Assembly (NCBI GenBank): GCA_030077755.1
Contig: JAQJZZ010000001.1
Span: 186,001 to 250,000 of the forward strand
Length of the DNA stretch: 64,000 nucleotides
From: Filosporella fistucella
Taxonomy: Eukaryota > Ascomycota > Leotiomycetes > Helotiales
Direction of reading: 5' to 3'
In this document: one piece after another, positions 21,983 to 34,200 of the stretch
Numbering within the stretch: position 1 is the first letter of the stretch
Layout: each line of letters opens with the position of its first letter
Translations under genes and position numbers: made by a program
The notes under the pieces: model-generated
The model's database searches: none
Seen by the model: the letters and a program-made list of their open reading frames with translations, nothing else
What the model was told of the DNA's origin: nothing

Positions 21983-23546
21983 CTCGAATGTATTAATGGG
22001 TTTTGTTGAAAGATCTAAATTATTGCGCTGTCGAGGGGCAAGAGATCTTGAGTGGAAAGTTCTTATTGCCAAGTAGCAGGCAAAACTAATATCAAAGAAG
22101 TTCCGTGGTGTTGACAGATCGAGTAATTCTGAAAATTTTGAGGCTGCTTTCTTCAAAGACACGCAAAGCGGCGTGTCGTAGCCTCAACTCCCCCATTCAC
22201 TATTGCAGAACGGACATCATGTCAATATACAATCCAAGACTGTTTTCCACTTCAAATTCATCGTCTCCCTCCTTCTATCCTTTTACCTTGTTTACTCGAA
22301 CTACTGCTTATAAGCTCATTTTGTACCACGGTTCCAAATGCAAACACTCTCTACTCATCTATTTGGTAGTACATCTCTTAGACCAACTCAGCTCCTAGAT
22401 ATCTCTAATTATCATTTAATAAAAGCTTCCCAATTTGACTATCATTTCAAATTCACTTTCAAGTTGCCAGATTGTGCAAGGTATCAGGCGTTTCTCAGAA
22501 TTTCACTAGAGCAGATGACCAGGATGCCCTTTCATCGTTCTGATGCCACCAAAGAAAGTGTAGGCCGACGACACCAGGGATGAAGTGTATTGTAGCTGGA
22601 AAATAGTGTTGCACAGGCCAACGGTTTATGCATTTTCTTGGTATTACTTACCGACTTGTGGGGAACCGGAGTGTCCCAAAAGTACGGTTGAACCATGGCA
22701 TAAATCCTTAAAGGAAAGCCGACGTAACAAGAGAAAGCAGACTTCAATTGAAACCGAGAGGAAACACGGCTGGGTAGCAGGCTATTTGATATCACGTGAT
22801 TGGTATTTAGGGGTTCTCGGGTCGCTTCAGACGTCTTGCCACGACGACCGAGCGTTTCACCAACAACTAGCTGACTGGGGATTTCCGTGGAATTTCTTCA
22901 TCAAACACAAAGACATCCCATCTTGGAATGGCGATATGTATGCCATAAAGTATTTCCTCCCCATCTACTCGATTTGGAAGTGCTATACTCACAGTGGACG
23001 AGAAATATACTTTGGACGGGAAACCTCCAAGTGTCCGGGGATTCCAACCGAAACAAGAAATGCCTCCGAGCCGAAACGATTCAATAGTGAAGTTCAACCA
23101 ATGTTATCTGTAACGCACGTCACTGCAGCCGTTGGGTCAGATACTCAATATCCACAAACCGGGTTCCTCGCATGCCAATCCCATTTCAGTTCTGGTTTCT
23201 CCCTGTTGCTATCCCCAAACCGCTTCCTCGGAAATATCTCCGCGGGTCCGAGCGGCCCATATTTCCCGCTCATCCTATCACTGATTAATCCGCTAGCACT
23301 CTTCGCAGCATAATAAACCTTAATCTGAACTTCTCGAAGTTTCAGATTGGTAGTGCCTGGATCCCTAGATGCAACGAGTGTTCGCCCAAGGCCAAGAACA
23401 GTGGCACCAGACGGAAAACCGTTGACCCATGCTCTTATAACAGAAGCTGGCAATCCCCACTGTGGTTCCTTTTTCTGTTCTTCTTTTGCTGGTTCTGGGG
23501 GTATCTTGCGTCGGAGTTGTTACTGGATTTTACTCATGTCGGCAAT
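21983..23546. other. Intergenic region between the GPI protein and the receptor
   Basis: No gene is supported. Two opposing open frames overlap: plus 22585-23313 (242 aa) and minus 23453-23145. Neither has a domain, signal peptide or splice sites. The minus frame has somewhat gene-like composition (GFPSGATVLGLGRTLVASRDPG) and might be an exon of an unrecognised gene. The final 300 bp contains the receptor promoter. Confidence 0.35.
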
Positions 23547-25173
23547 ATGAGGCTCCTCTCGATATGGATTATCTTTTGGGCTGCTCTGTCGTGCCGAGCG
23601 CAGAATTCCTCTTCACAAGCTGCTACACAGCAGCTTGTTGCTTCACTGCCGAGATGTGCTGTACGTTAAGGTGTTATAGTTTTGAGAAACTTACTGACTG
23701 CAGTAGTTGCTTTGCTTGGTGTCCTCTTTGGCCAATTCAACATGCTTGCCCACCAACCAAACTTGTATTTGTACAAATGAACCGTTGAAGGCGAAGATTA
23801 GTACGTGCGTACAAGCGTCGTGTACAATCAAGGAAGCCCTAGGTATGGCTCTACCCTTCAATGAAATTTCGAAGACTAATTCAATAGTGACACTCAACGT
23901 TACCTCCGTTGCGTGCGGTGATCCGATTCGCGACAAGAGGTTATTATACAATCTGATATCAAATATATTTGGTGTCACTTCAGGGGTCGCTGTTGTCTTA
24001 AGGCTATATGCTCGGTACATTTCCGATTCGAATTTTTGGCTTGATGACTATGCGGTTGTGTTCACATTGGTATGTCCCACGGTTATGCTCAAACCACAAC
24101 TATTGACTCGTCCAGCTAATCGGTATTCCGAGCTCGATTATCAATGTCCAAGGACGTAAGTTCTCTCTTTTTACTTGCGGGCAAAATATTAACTGACTCT
24201 GGTGTAGTCACTCGTAACGGTCTGGGACGAGACATATGGAAGCTAAGTTTCCGCAACATCAGTGACATGCTCCATGTCAGTTTCCACAATTCTCATCGCA
24301 ACACGCAAAATATTAACCTAATTCAGGTGTTCTATTACTCCGAGATCCTCTACTTCTTCCAAGTTTCCGCCGTCAAAATCACGATTCTTCTCTTTTACCT
24401 CCGTGTCTTCCCTGGAACTGGTATCCGTAAAATATGCTGGGCTACCATAGTCCTGAACGTGATGATCGGTATCATTTTCGGATTCCTGGCGATTTTCCAG
24501 TGTCGACCTATCAGTTATACGTGGAAGCAGTGGGACGGGCAACATTCCGGTGTTTGTTTGAATAACAATGCTTTAGGATGGTCGAATGCCGCACTTAGTA
24601 TTGCGTTGGATTTGTTTATGTTGAGTTTACCGATGACTCAGATAGTGCACTTGCACCTACATTGGAAGAAAAAACTAGGCGTGGCGATGATGTTTGGAGT
24701 GGGGGCTTTGTTAGTTTCTGATCAAATGTGCGAGAAAATTGCTAATTTGAAACAGTGTCACAATTGTCAGCATTCTTCGACTACGGTCTTTGGTTGTATT
24801 CTCCAAATCCCAGAATCCGACTTGTAAGTGTTAATACCGGATTATTAATAGAAACAGGAGCTGATGAAACGTAGGGGATAATCTCGAAGTCGGATACTGG
24901 TCAACTATTGAGATCAATGTCGGTATCATCTGTGCCTGCATGCCCAGTCTCCGCCTCCTCCTAATGCGAGCCTTCCCCAATGTAATGGGCACATCATACA
25001 GCCGTTCAGGGAATAACGCCTCAAGCAAGAATTCCAGTCGAGGTGTTGGGAGCCGAGTGCAAGGCAACAGTTTCAATGACAGAAGTGGCCATAATCAGCA
25101 ACATGATGATAGAGATAGCCTGTACGAGCTGACAAAGGTGGATCGCGTCACCAATACGGTGAACCCTGTATGA
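23547..25173 (+). CDS. CFEM-domain PTH11-like G-protein-coupled receptor
   Basis: There are eight exons: 23547-23660, 23707-23842, 23888-24069, 24116-24155, 24208-24275, 24327-24709, 24756-24823 and 24875-25173 (429 aa). All introns are 45-52 bp. A signal peptide (residues 1-19) leads into an extracellular CFEM domain with eight cysteines at 37, 40, 50, 57, 59, 71, 76 and 92. Then come seven transmembrane helices of the fungal rhodopsin-like class (SNIFGVTSGVAVVLRLYARY, GLTRNGLGRDIW, YYSEILYFFQVSAVKITILLFYLRVFPG, IFQCRPISYTW, WSNAALSIALDLFMLSLP, VTIVSILRLRSLV, WSTIEINVGIICACMPSLR). The tail is Ser/Asn-rich and cytosolic. PTH11 relatives sense host or surface cues through G proteins. Each junction was fixed by frame and by family conservation; alternatives break these motifs. 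Confidence 0.9.
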
Positions 25174-25551
25174 TATAATGTATGAAGACTAGGCGTCTGG
25201 ATTTTGGTACTTGGATGAATACGATGATAATGAGACATGATATGAAATATCCCTATGATATATGACTATGATCATGTCAATGATGTTTTGTGATTTGGAA
25301 TGTGGGTGAAATGTGGGGAAAGGGGGCGGCTCGCTCCAGCCAGCATCGCTTATTGCGACGAGTATGCGAGGTGCAGTGCGCATTCAGTGTGTGGTTTCAG
25401 GGGTCAAAGCCTGTATTTACGAGTCCAGTGTCACGACCCATGAACCCATTTGAACCGAAATATATGCCATTACATCCTCAGACTAATATCCTTTCTAGTC
25501 TAATAACTTGTAAATCTGAACCCTGACATATCTATGCATCCATGAGGTTAT
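25174..25551. other. Convergent intergenic spacer
   Basis: This is the 3' flank shared by the receptor (+) and the sugar transporter (-). A purine/pyrimidine-alternating ATGATATGA-rich stretch occurs at about 25220-25290. No gene is seen. Confidence 0.5.
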
Positions 25552-27475
25552 CTAGACCGTAGTTTTAGGAGTGATTTCGTGGTGATCAACACCTGTGGTG
25601 TTCTTCTCACGAATGCCTTCCTCTTCCAAGATGATCTTTGCCTTATCAGTCGCCAAGTCACCACCAAGAAGAGCAGCCTCTCCATCGAAGTATTTAACAA
25701 TCTCCTCAAGTGGGGTGTTCATCGTCTCAATGTAGAAGAAGTATACAACAGTCAACTCAACCGCCAGCCAGGCATCATAAACGATGTAATACTTCCAGCC
25801 CATAGCAGAGAGCGCGACGGGGTTGACGTAGGAATTGAAGAAAAGCGCCAAATCGACGGCGAGGAACATGAGGGTAAGTCCCTAGTTAATTGTTAGGGAA
25901 GATCATAGATTTCCATATTCAGAAACACTTACTTTGGCACGAAGCTTGTAGGGCAAAATTTCCACGGCATAACCAACCAAGAGTCCGGACCAGGCACAAT
26001 TGTAGAAAACATAGTAGATGAAGATGAAGGCAACTTCAGCCGAACCAGCCGCTTTGACGTGCGTCTTTGTGAACAGAGCTGCACAGATAGTCCAAATGAT
26101 GAAGGACCCTAACATACCACCAGTTGCTAGGAGGAATAGGGGGCGACGACCAAATTTGTCAATGACGAAGCACATACCGAGAGCGACGGCGAAATTGATA
26201 ATGTTGAGGATACCGTTTATCAATAGTCTGCCCTTCTTTGTTTCGACACCAGCTCCAATGAGAACATCGTTCATGTAATACGAAACAAGTCCGTTTCCAG
26301 ACCACTGTGAGAAGAATCCGAGGGAGATAAGAATGATGAGACGGTGACGATTACCGCGGGTTTCGATGAATTGTTTCCATGGACTACTTTCGATTTCCTT
26401 TTCAAGGGCTAGGGTCTCTCTGATCTCCTTGTACTCAATTTGGACAAGCTCATCTTCTTCGTCACCACGAGCGTGGGCCTTGGCCAGGATTGAAAGAGCC
26501 TTCTCGTTGTGCCCGCGTGAAATAAGGTAACGAGGGGATTCCGGCACGAGCCTATAAGAGTCAGACTAAGCTCCTATGAAAGGGTAAGGAAGCATACCAG
26601 ATGGCAACCAATTGGATGACGGAAGGAACAGCTTGAACGACCGAGGGCAGTCTCCAGCTCCAAGCGTTAGCCATATTTTGGGTACCTGCATTCGATCAGC
26701 GGATAATCTTGCATTTGTTTCAGAGCAGATACTGACCATATGTGAGCCATGAGGCAACAATACTACCCAGATACCAGGTACTGTTGTACACTGTCGTAAA
26801 GATAGCACGATGTTGAGGATGCACGAGTTCTGCAATCAATAATGGCGCCGATCCGTCTAAGTAGAGTAAAATTTCGGAGTCAGTTTACTGTAATTGTATG
26901 TTTTGGGGAGTAGATATGCAGGTCTCGAGTTAACTTGCTCTGGAGTAAGTTCTCCGGTAAAGAACCATAACAGGAAGGATTCTCCAAAAAGTAGTTACTT
27001 ACGTGCAATGGCCACGCCAAAACCGATGAGAAATCGAGCGGCAATGAACATCTGGATGTTGGAACCAATTGATTGAAGTACAACACCAACACACATGATC
27101 AAGCAACCAGTGATGACGCCCGCTCTTCGACCCGCGATGTCTGCAATATATGGCGTAATTGGAAGGGCGACAATCGAACCAACAGACATAATAGCATTCA
27201 GAAGACCCCTCGTGGCGGGGCCAGGGTTGTTGAAAGCTGCAATGTTAAAATAGTCTAAGAAGGCAGTTGATGAACTCACATTTGACCCATTCTGGCAGGG
27301 CTTGAAGACCGTTCATCATAGATCCATCATAACCATTTGTAGCAGAGGTGAGCACCGCAAACATCAAACAGATGTACAGGCTTCTCATCCCAGGCTCTTT
27401 GTACCAGGTAACTCGAGGAAACTCCCTCCCTCCAACCTCAAAGGTTGTCTTCGTAGCCGTGTAAAATGGTGCCAT
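25552..27475 (-). CDS. MFS sugar transporter, lactose-permease/hexose type
   Basis: The exons are 27475-27280, 27236-27003, 26856-26737, 26685-26598, 26551-25933 and 25881-25552 (528 aa). Introns are 43, 146, 51, 46 and 51 bp; the 146-bp one is unusually long here. It is a twelve-helix sugar/proton symporter of the plasma membrane. Family marks are NGYDGSMMNGLQ in helix 1, the DIAGRRAGV loop, ARFLIGFGVAIAHGSAPLLIAELVHPQHR, the PESPRYLISRG signature at about residue 216, DKFGRRPLFLLATGG and LPYKLRAKGL before the last helices. Sequence texture is closest to fungal lactose/hexose permeases. The substrate cannot be settled from sequence. The C-terminal tail is acidic and cytosolic. Confidence 0.92.
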
Positions 27476-29356
27476 CTTGAAATTGAGTGAACAATGAAGA
27501 AAGATGTCCGATAAGATGCTGAGTTTCCTTGGGAAATAGGGCCCATATATACTTCTCCTTGCTATACTGACATCGCCATATTGTACCCCCGTACCCCGTC
27601 AAAAATATCTATTTACCCGCATACATCCACGGACACTCCCCTTGCCACACTTTAAAGTGTCATCATTGTCTAATCGTGGCGGAACGATCGAGCCTCTGCG
27701 GCGCGACGGCCGGATAAATATTGTCGTATTTACCCAGCAACCCTTAAGCCGCTTAACTGGCGTATATGCATAAGAAGCCATATCGTGTACCTTAATGTGA
27801 ACAAGCGAGGAAATTCTTAGTGCGTTCTCCACTGTATCTCCAGCATCTAGATGTGGGTTAGTGTATGTTCTCCACATTGAATTTAGCCTGAACCACCTAG
27901 CGGGTGGATAATCTCAAGTAGCGACATTTTGTCCATTTTAGACTATTTTGGAGATCTGGTGGAGGTTGGGGTGGATAGACTGAAGGTGTGGAAATAGCAC
28001 CTGGTGCCAGGTCCCTGAAGGAGTAGCTAGACTAGATTTCTTGTATGAAGAATGGTTTATTATAGATCATGAAATTCGAAATTCGCCAAAAGTGCTGCTG
28101 CTGTTGTGTTTCTGGAACCAACTAAAGTGTGATCGTCAGAAGTTGATCGCTACCCTCATTGAGCTAAATTCTTCCTCTCGACACGTTTACAATGTTCCAA
28201 TTCGGAGGGGGCAATTTTCAATTCAGAACACTGTTGAGATTCCTACAAAGCATTCTCTAGTTACATCCAATCGACACATTATTCACCATCCTTCGAGTCT
28301 CGACAAGTACATCCTCTCAAGGCATCAGAAAACACCACAGCCTTCCCATTGCCCTTTCTCAATCTCATAGACTGGCGAAGACATGACTCCCGTTGTTATT
28401 CCACTGTCAGGAAAAGGAAATTGTTGCATGTGCAACTCCTGCTATGCTAGCCTCTAGCTACAAAGTCTCAGCAGATGTAGCAATAGGCAATAACCAGACA
28501 AAGATGGGAAAACATATCAATCAAAAGCACGGTGGTTGACCCCACGTGACTCAATTAAGCGGCCGCCCCTTCTCTTTGAATGCCACTTCTACGAAGTCTG
28601 GGTGGTTTGTCATCATACGATTAAAAATATCTGAACACCTACGAGCGTGGGAACTTCAAACTCGGTCTCAACCGTAGCCATCTCTTACATGCAGCTCTAC
28701 ATATTTATTCCGACATTGAGCCACCCGAGATGAGGCAGGGACTCTGATGAAGCTATTTGTCACTTTTTCAAATACAGTTGATTGGTTCACTGATCTTATC
28801 CAAAGTTTTCCGCCTCGTCTCTTTGAACTGGTCGAGGAATTTGTGTGCGCCTCTCATTTTGCGCAAGCGGCAAGACCGAATGCTAGGCTGTACAGTATGC
28901 ATTCTACTTCACTGAGATCCCATGTAACCAACTGCTTTCAAATTGAGGATTGATATTGGATTTTGTTGGTTTCGAGCTTCACGACTATTTCGGGCATATG
29001 CTTTGTTCTATGACTGGATGGACAATGTCCATTGAAGTAAGATTTCATAGCATACTGGTGGGTATGGTACGATGACACTTCAGGCAAAGACCTCAGCTAA
29101 TTATGAACCTCAAAGCAGCCTGGATGCTGGTGCTAAATCATTTCTGTTGGCTGGATTTGAGGCCATCCAGATACATTACCTACCATGCAAAGATACAGTT
29201 AGCTGGAAGGTGATATATTGGTGCCAAGATGACTGGAGACTTTGAATTATAAATAAGACCAGAGCCACCATCAATTTTCTCATCATCTTCAGAGTCACTT
29301 TGTCTCAGTCTTCCTACCTCTTTAACTCCCAAAAGTTCAGAGAATATTGGTTCATC
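27476..29356. other. Gene-poor region upstream of the Cys-rich secreted protein
   Basis: No gene is supported in 1.9 kb. A plus-strand 68-codon frame at 28747-28953 (LIQSFPPRLFELVEEFV) loosely resembles the start of F-box-like fungal proteins but lacks continuation. The first 400 bp is the promoter region of the sugar transporter. Confidence 0.4.
29248..29255 (+). promoter_or_regulatory. Probable TATA box of the Cys-rich secreted protein gene
   Basis: TATAAATA lies about 100 bp upstream of ATG 29357. A pyrimidine-rich stretch (TTTTCTCATCATCTTC) follows and then the start codon, as in many highly expressed fungal genes. Confidence 0.5.
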
Positions 29357-29921
29357 ATGCAATTCCATATATCAACCATTTACGCTCTCTTCCTCACTCT
29401 CTCTAGCATGGTTACGGCAGAAAGTGTCTGTCGTCCCAATGAACTCGGAATTGGGGTGACATCCGTCTGCCAATTGGGAAATCCCATCTCGGGAGCTGGG
29501 GACTGTCGATATATTCCTACAGCAAGTATTCTTCTGCTTTGACCCTTTGGTGGTGCACTGTATCTTGTCTCTCGATCGTCTAGGCAGGGAGTCAATAACT
29601 ACTTGCTTTTCCTACATCAATCACATAAACACAACAGCTAACTCTATCCAGATGTTCTCTGACACATGCAAGGAACTTGACTCTGCTCAAAACGCGGACA
29701 CTGATATTTGTGTTGGAGGGTGGAAACTGAAATCTGTTGTGACATGTGTTCCAGGCCAAAGACAACAAGTCTGGAATGTTCTGCTTGGGGGTGAAAGATG
29801 GCGTTTTGGTTCCTATCCCGAAAATACCGACAGAGGATGCTACAAGCCTCAGGGAAATACATTCTGTGCACGGGTTCCGCTTGGATTTGCACAGGTTTAC
29901 TGGTGCTGTCCGAGAATCTAA
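29357..29921 (+). CDS. Small Cys-rich secreted protein
   Basis: The exons are 29357-29525 and 29638-29921 (150 aa); the 112-bp intron has donor GTATTC and acceptor CAG. A signal peptide (about 1-21, MQFHISTIYALFLTLSSMVTA) is followed by roughly 130 residues with ten cysteines (SVCRPN, SVC, DC, DTC, DIC, VTC, GC, FC and a terminal WCC). There is no Ser/Thr stalk, GPI signal or membrane span. Size, Cys content and secretion signal fit an effector-like apoplastic protein, but I know no family for it. A decayed tandem copy lies about 800 bp downstream, so the gene has duplicated locally. The intron donor is not the strongest, so the junction is probable rather than certain, yet it keeps frame and matches the phase seen in the decayed copy. 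Confidence 0.75.
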
Positions 29922-30743
29922 ATTTCTAGTGCATCACTTGGAGAACTCTTGGGCTGTGGGCCCCCTTCGCAAGTTGTACATGGATGTTGGCTACAGAACG
30001 ATTGACGATCTTGTTTCTTGTTACTGCTCTTCTTCACTTAACTTCACTTCTGGTGGGAAATTCTGGGAGCCGGTTATGAAACTTTTGCTTGCTTCTATTC
30101 AGACCAAAGATAGCTTTTATTATGAAAACACCCTTCTGGACTCCGAGCTCGGATCTCGCACACATCTTGAGTGATTGCGAGTTTATGTTCCATTACAAGC
30201 CTTGAGAAATCTTGTACTGTCCACTTGCTGTTTGATTTGACAAATAATAATGTGTTATGATAGGTAGAATGCCCTCGTCATCGTCACATGGCACCCTAGG
30301 TGCTAAGGTAAAGGTCATCTTTCCAGCTTGAAATAGTTTCAGTATAGGAAGGTAATGGTGGATAGTGTGGGCACATCACCTCGCTATAATGTCTGCTCAG
30401 CAGTATTTTGTTTTTAGGCTCAAATCCTGTTATACGAGTTGCTACCGTGCCTCTCACTTACTTGGCTTCTTGACTTCCTCTTTACCTATGAACGCCACAC
30501 GCCTACATCTTCAATCCCAAAGGTAATTGAAAGCGATTTTAGCCTAGAGAATCAGTTCATGTTATGATGCCACTCAACTGAATAACTCCTGAATGAATGC
30601 CATTCTACAATCTTAATAAATAGATCTTGAGGATCTTCTTGTATTCTTCTTTTCTTGGTACTACCAAAACTGCAAAAGTGTTCCTATATATTTTACAATC
30701 CAAAATCCTCGAGAAAATAACTCGATATACAGTTTCATACATC
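29922..30743. other. Spacer between the secreted gene and its decayed copy
   Basis: No gene is supported. It is the 3' flank of the intact gene and the former promoter of the decayed copy. Confidence 0.45.
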
Positions 30744-31222
30744 ATGCATTTATTGTGTCGTCCCAAAGATATCGGTACTGGCATGACTATAATCTTCCAA
30801 TATGTTCCCACTTTCGGAGTTGGGCGCTTCTCCTTATGTTAGCTGCTAGCTATTACTCTTCGCCTCGTCTCTAAGACGGCGCCAACTATCCTCGTTTACA
30901 AGCATCTCTAGCCTCCATTTTAGAATGATTTGCGGTAAGACTAACAAACTTCTAGTTATTCTCCGATACTTGTCTGACAACCGATACCGCCAAAAGTCAA
31001 GTCGATATATCTGCGTTGCAGATTGGAGATGAGGATCCATCATCACATGCGCTCCAGATTCCAAGACCAATGTTTGGAATATACTTTTGAAAAGCGAGAA
31101 AGTGCCATATGACTCTTATCCAGAGGGCAATACAAATGGGTGTTATACGCCAAGCAATCCAATTTGTGTATCGGGTATAATGGAGATTAGATTGGTGCAC
31201 TGGTGCTGCCCGAAAATGCAGT
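30744..31222 (+). pseudogene. Decayed tandem copy of the Cys-rich secreted protein
   Basis: Two exon-like blocks align with the intact gene at 29357-29921. The first block (about 30744-30839) reads LCRPKDIGTGMTIIFQ, matching VCRPNELGIGVTSVCQ, then a stop. It is followed by a remnant intron whose branch (GACTAAC) and acceptor (TTCTAG, about 30955) are still visible. The second block begins FSDTC, matching FSDTC of the intact protein. It shifts frame at ATATCTGC, continues as ICVADWR, reaches a TGA, and resumes as ITCAPDSKTNVWNILL (matching VTCVPGQRQQVWNVLL). It then runs through DSYPEGNTNGCYTPSN to a terminal HWCCPKMQ and TAA, matching YWCCPRI. At least one frameshift, one internal stop and loss of several cysteines mark it as non-functional. 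The signal-peptide region is not recognisable. Confidence 0.85.
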
Positions 31223-34200
31223 AAGTGGAAGGAAGGCTGTGAGACCTCCAGAAAGACTTGCGGTTGAAGAGCACGGAATCATGAAGTTGTGCCATTCTTT
31301 TTTTTTTTGTTAAGGAAGCTTTGCAGAGCCGATTATTGGTGGGGTCACTCCGGTTTTTGCCCAGATATCGAGTTCAGGTAGCTTTAATTATGATTGAGAA
31401 TACACCTTCTGAACTTCAAACATGCTTTGTGCTATCAAGTGTGAAACCTGAATTGAAAAACCCCAGCTCCTACTCACCATCCACCTACTTCTGCGTGCTA
31501 ACCCCGCTTAGAGGAGCATCACGTGACGGTGTCTTCATTCCATTGAAACTGGGCAAAACATTATAGCAGGATGGCCATTTGCCCTTGAGTTAGGTAGTCA
31601 AAGAAATCAGCTTAATGCCAGGCTTTCTCTTCATGACAAATATGGATGACCTTTACATTTCCCCTTGTAGTTATTCCCTATACCCCAGACCCCGCGGGTG
31701 TGTATTTAGTAGAATATGCGGTGTGAATAACTCGCCTCGGGTCGTCCAGGTTGACTGTAGTCTGTTTTCCTGGCACATGCTTGCTTGCCATAACGGCCGA
31801 AAGGGATCTTCGTCTCTGATAAATTTTGTGGATCGACCAAACACTCCAGTCGCATTCATCCAAGATAAGGTACACGACCGGCCAAATAATACAGCGTTAG
31901 GCCGAAACACTTTGGTGAAGATTGCGAATAAATGTGCAAGTACAATACAAGCGGGTCACTGTATGGGACCATTGATCAGGATGCATTTCAGGCTCGTCTG
32001 AACAAATTGAACGCTTCGCATCTCCCTGCACGTTTCGCATGCCCCGACCTGGACAGTCTTTGGATCACTGGGTGAAGACCTTAAGTGAATGTGACTCTAT
32101 AATTATTTGAACCAATTCCAGCCGTGCCAGATTCCGAGGTATTTCACTTGGTATGCGCTCTCGATCGAAGAGGGTAGCGAACCTCTCTTGATTTGTCGGA
32201 AGAAAGGAGATCTACGCCAATTTAAGATAGACGACAGCTGTTGTTTGTTGGGTCGTACGAGATATAATGTTGGTGTGGACTTGGGCTGGGATGGGAGATA
32301 TATTTGTCACAGCTGACTACGGGGAGGAGCGGACGACTGAGATGAGGTCCAGATCATGAGGTCGAATATCGCGTGTGATGTTTTGTGATCAGTTGGTTGG
32401 TAGATTCTGAATGAGCCCTGCCTCTATATTTCCCCTGGTATTGAAGCTACAATAGCGTTCCAAAGTTGAGAATATTCATGCATCGAATTCCACGTGGTCA
32501 GCAAGATCTGCGACGGATTTCGGCTTAGCATTCCATCTCCACGGAAAATTCAAGTCGATGAAGAAGTTTTCTTGGAATGGAGTGTCCTGCAATGAAAAAA
32601 CACGGTTTGAGCAAAGCGAAGAGCATGGCAATAAATCAGTTCCCCGGGTCGTCATATTAGACTCATCCTGAGTATAATTCAACTGGTCATGATGTGCTAA
32701 TTGAGAATCCTAAGGCTCTGAAAACATGTTCATATACTATGGCAATCGTTCCCCACTTTGTTGCTGCATGGATGTCGAAAACGACCTTAACGCTCAACCG
32801 CATTGTGGAGAAAGCGGGGGAAGAAGAAATGGAACCCGACCAACTGGAGATGAAGGTAACATGACATGACTAGAAGCAAGAAACAAGAAGTCAGGCCCAA
32901 CGAAGATTCCGCGACTATATGTACTGGTGACATTGACAAGTGTTGCAATTTTTCAATTCTTCTACGATGCAAACCCCCTCAGTCAAGAAGAACACCACCA
33001 GATTGCCCGATCGTACCAGAATGTTCAAACATATAGACATGGCATGCAAGTCTGACCTGATATGAGCATTTTGTGGAGCTAAGAATCAGAAAGTTGCGCA
33101 AAATTTTCTTGGTTATACCTAGACCAAAACTGCTGGACCTGGACTTTGCAAAATGCCAAACAGGGAAACGGAGACAAATTGTACTCAATATGAAGAAGAT
33201 ATTTATGAGAAATGAGCATACAAAATTATTTGGTATACTAGCTCCAAAATATTGAACTTGAAACCGGCATGATATGAGTGATGGAAATTCGCTCGAAGAT
33301 CACAATCGCGTCTTCGATATATTTGCAGAATATCACCGGAACAGCGCTTTGTTCCGGATTGATATTGAAAACGAAATATAGTGACTGGATAGATGAAAAT
33401 TTAAAATTCAAAAGTGGTGAGTGATCCTACACATTGTCTGAAGAATGTTGTTGTTATTTTTGAGTTGGCAACTCGCCAGTTGGTGCGCCGGGACAAGACG
33501 GGAGGCTCGAGTGGCTTGTGCCTGCCTTTCCAACATGCTGGATAAATACATTCTTCTTGAGTTCACTCATCTTAGGTAATTCGACCAACAATCTCAAGCC
33601 AACGGTGTCCAGCAATCGTTCTACACTCAATATGTATCCGCGGAGAATACAAAGAGGTAGTCGTGTCTTGCCAGGTTTCCGCACGACTGGCAGAAGGAAA
33701 TACGAAACATGTGCTGATTGAATTGGATTTCTCGAGATTGCGACACATCGAGACTTCAATTGAGTTAAGTATCGCGCAAAGACACCCCGGCCCACACTGC
33801 TTGAAGGAACATGCATTGACGAGATCTAGGCAGGCACCTTATCAGACAATACTCGAGACTTTCTGAACTATCAAAAGAACATATAAGGTCCGACATACCC
33901 CTCCTTCACTGCCGTCGACCCCTTCTATCATTCCACGGCATGTACAAATTATACTCCTTCCACCCGAATCGACAGCAGTCCCCTCTCTTGCTACCAAATT
34001 TCCAGCGATAGAAGAGACATAAGTGAGGACTCAGCGCGTTCCAAAACCGCATGGACAAGGAGGATGCGAGCTAGATTTGACTGTGGATGATGGCTGTGCC
34101 TCGCAAGACTATGCCAGACACACGCCACAAGATATTGAGCAATTACTGCCCGAGACAAATATGTTCTGCAGCCCGACCACGACAATATTCGCGAGGAATC

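Noticed and set aside
22585..23313. 242-codon plus-strand open frame
   Set aside because: No domain, signal peptide or splice support; amino-acid composition looks random and an opposing frame overlaps it.
26566..26835. 89-codon minus-strand frame within the sugar transporter
   Set aside because: Out-of-frame shadow of exons 3 and 4; the transporter frame is conserved across the splice junctions.
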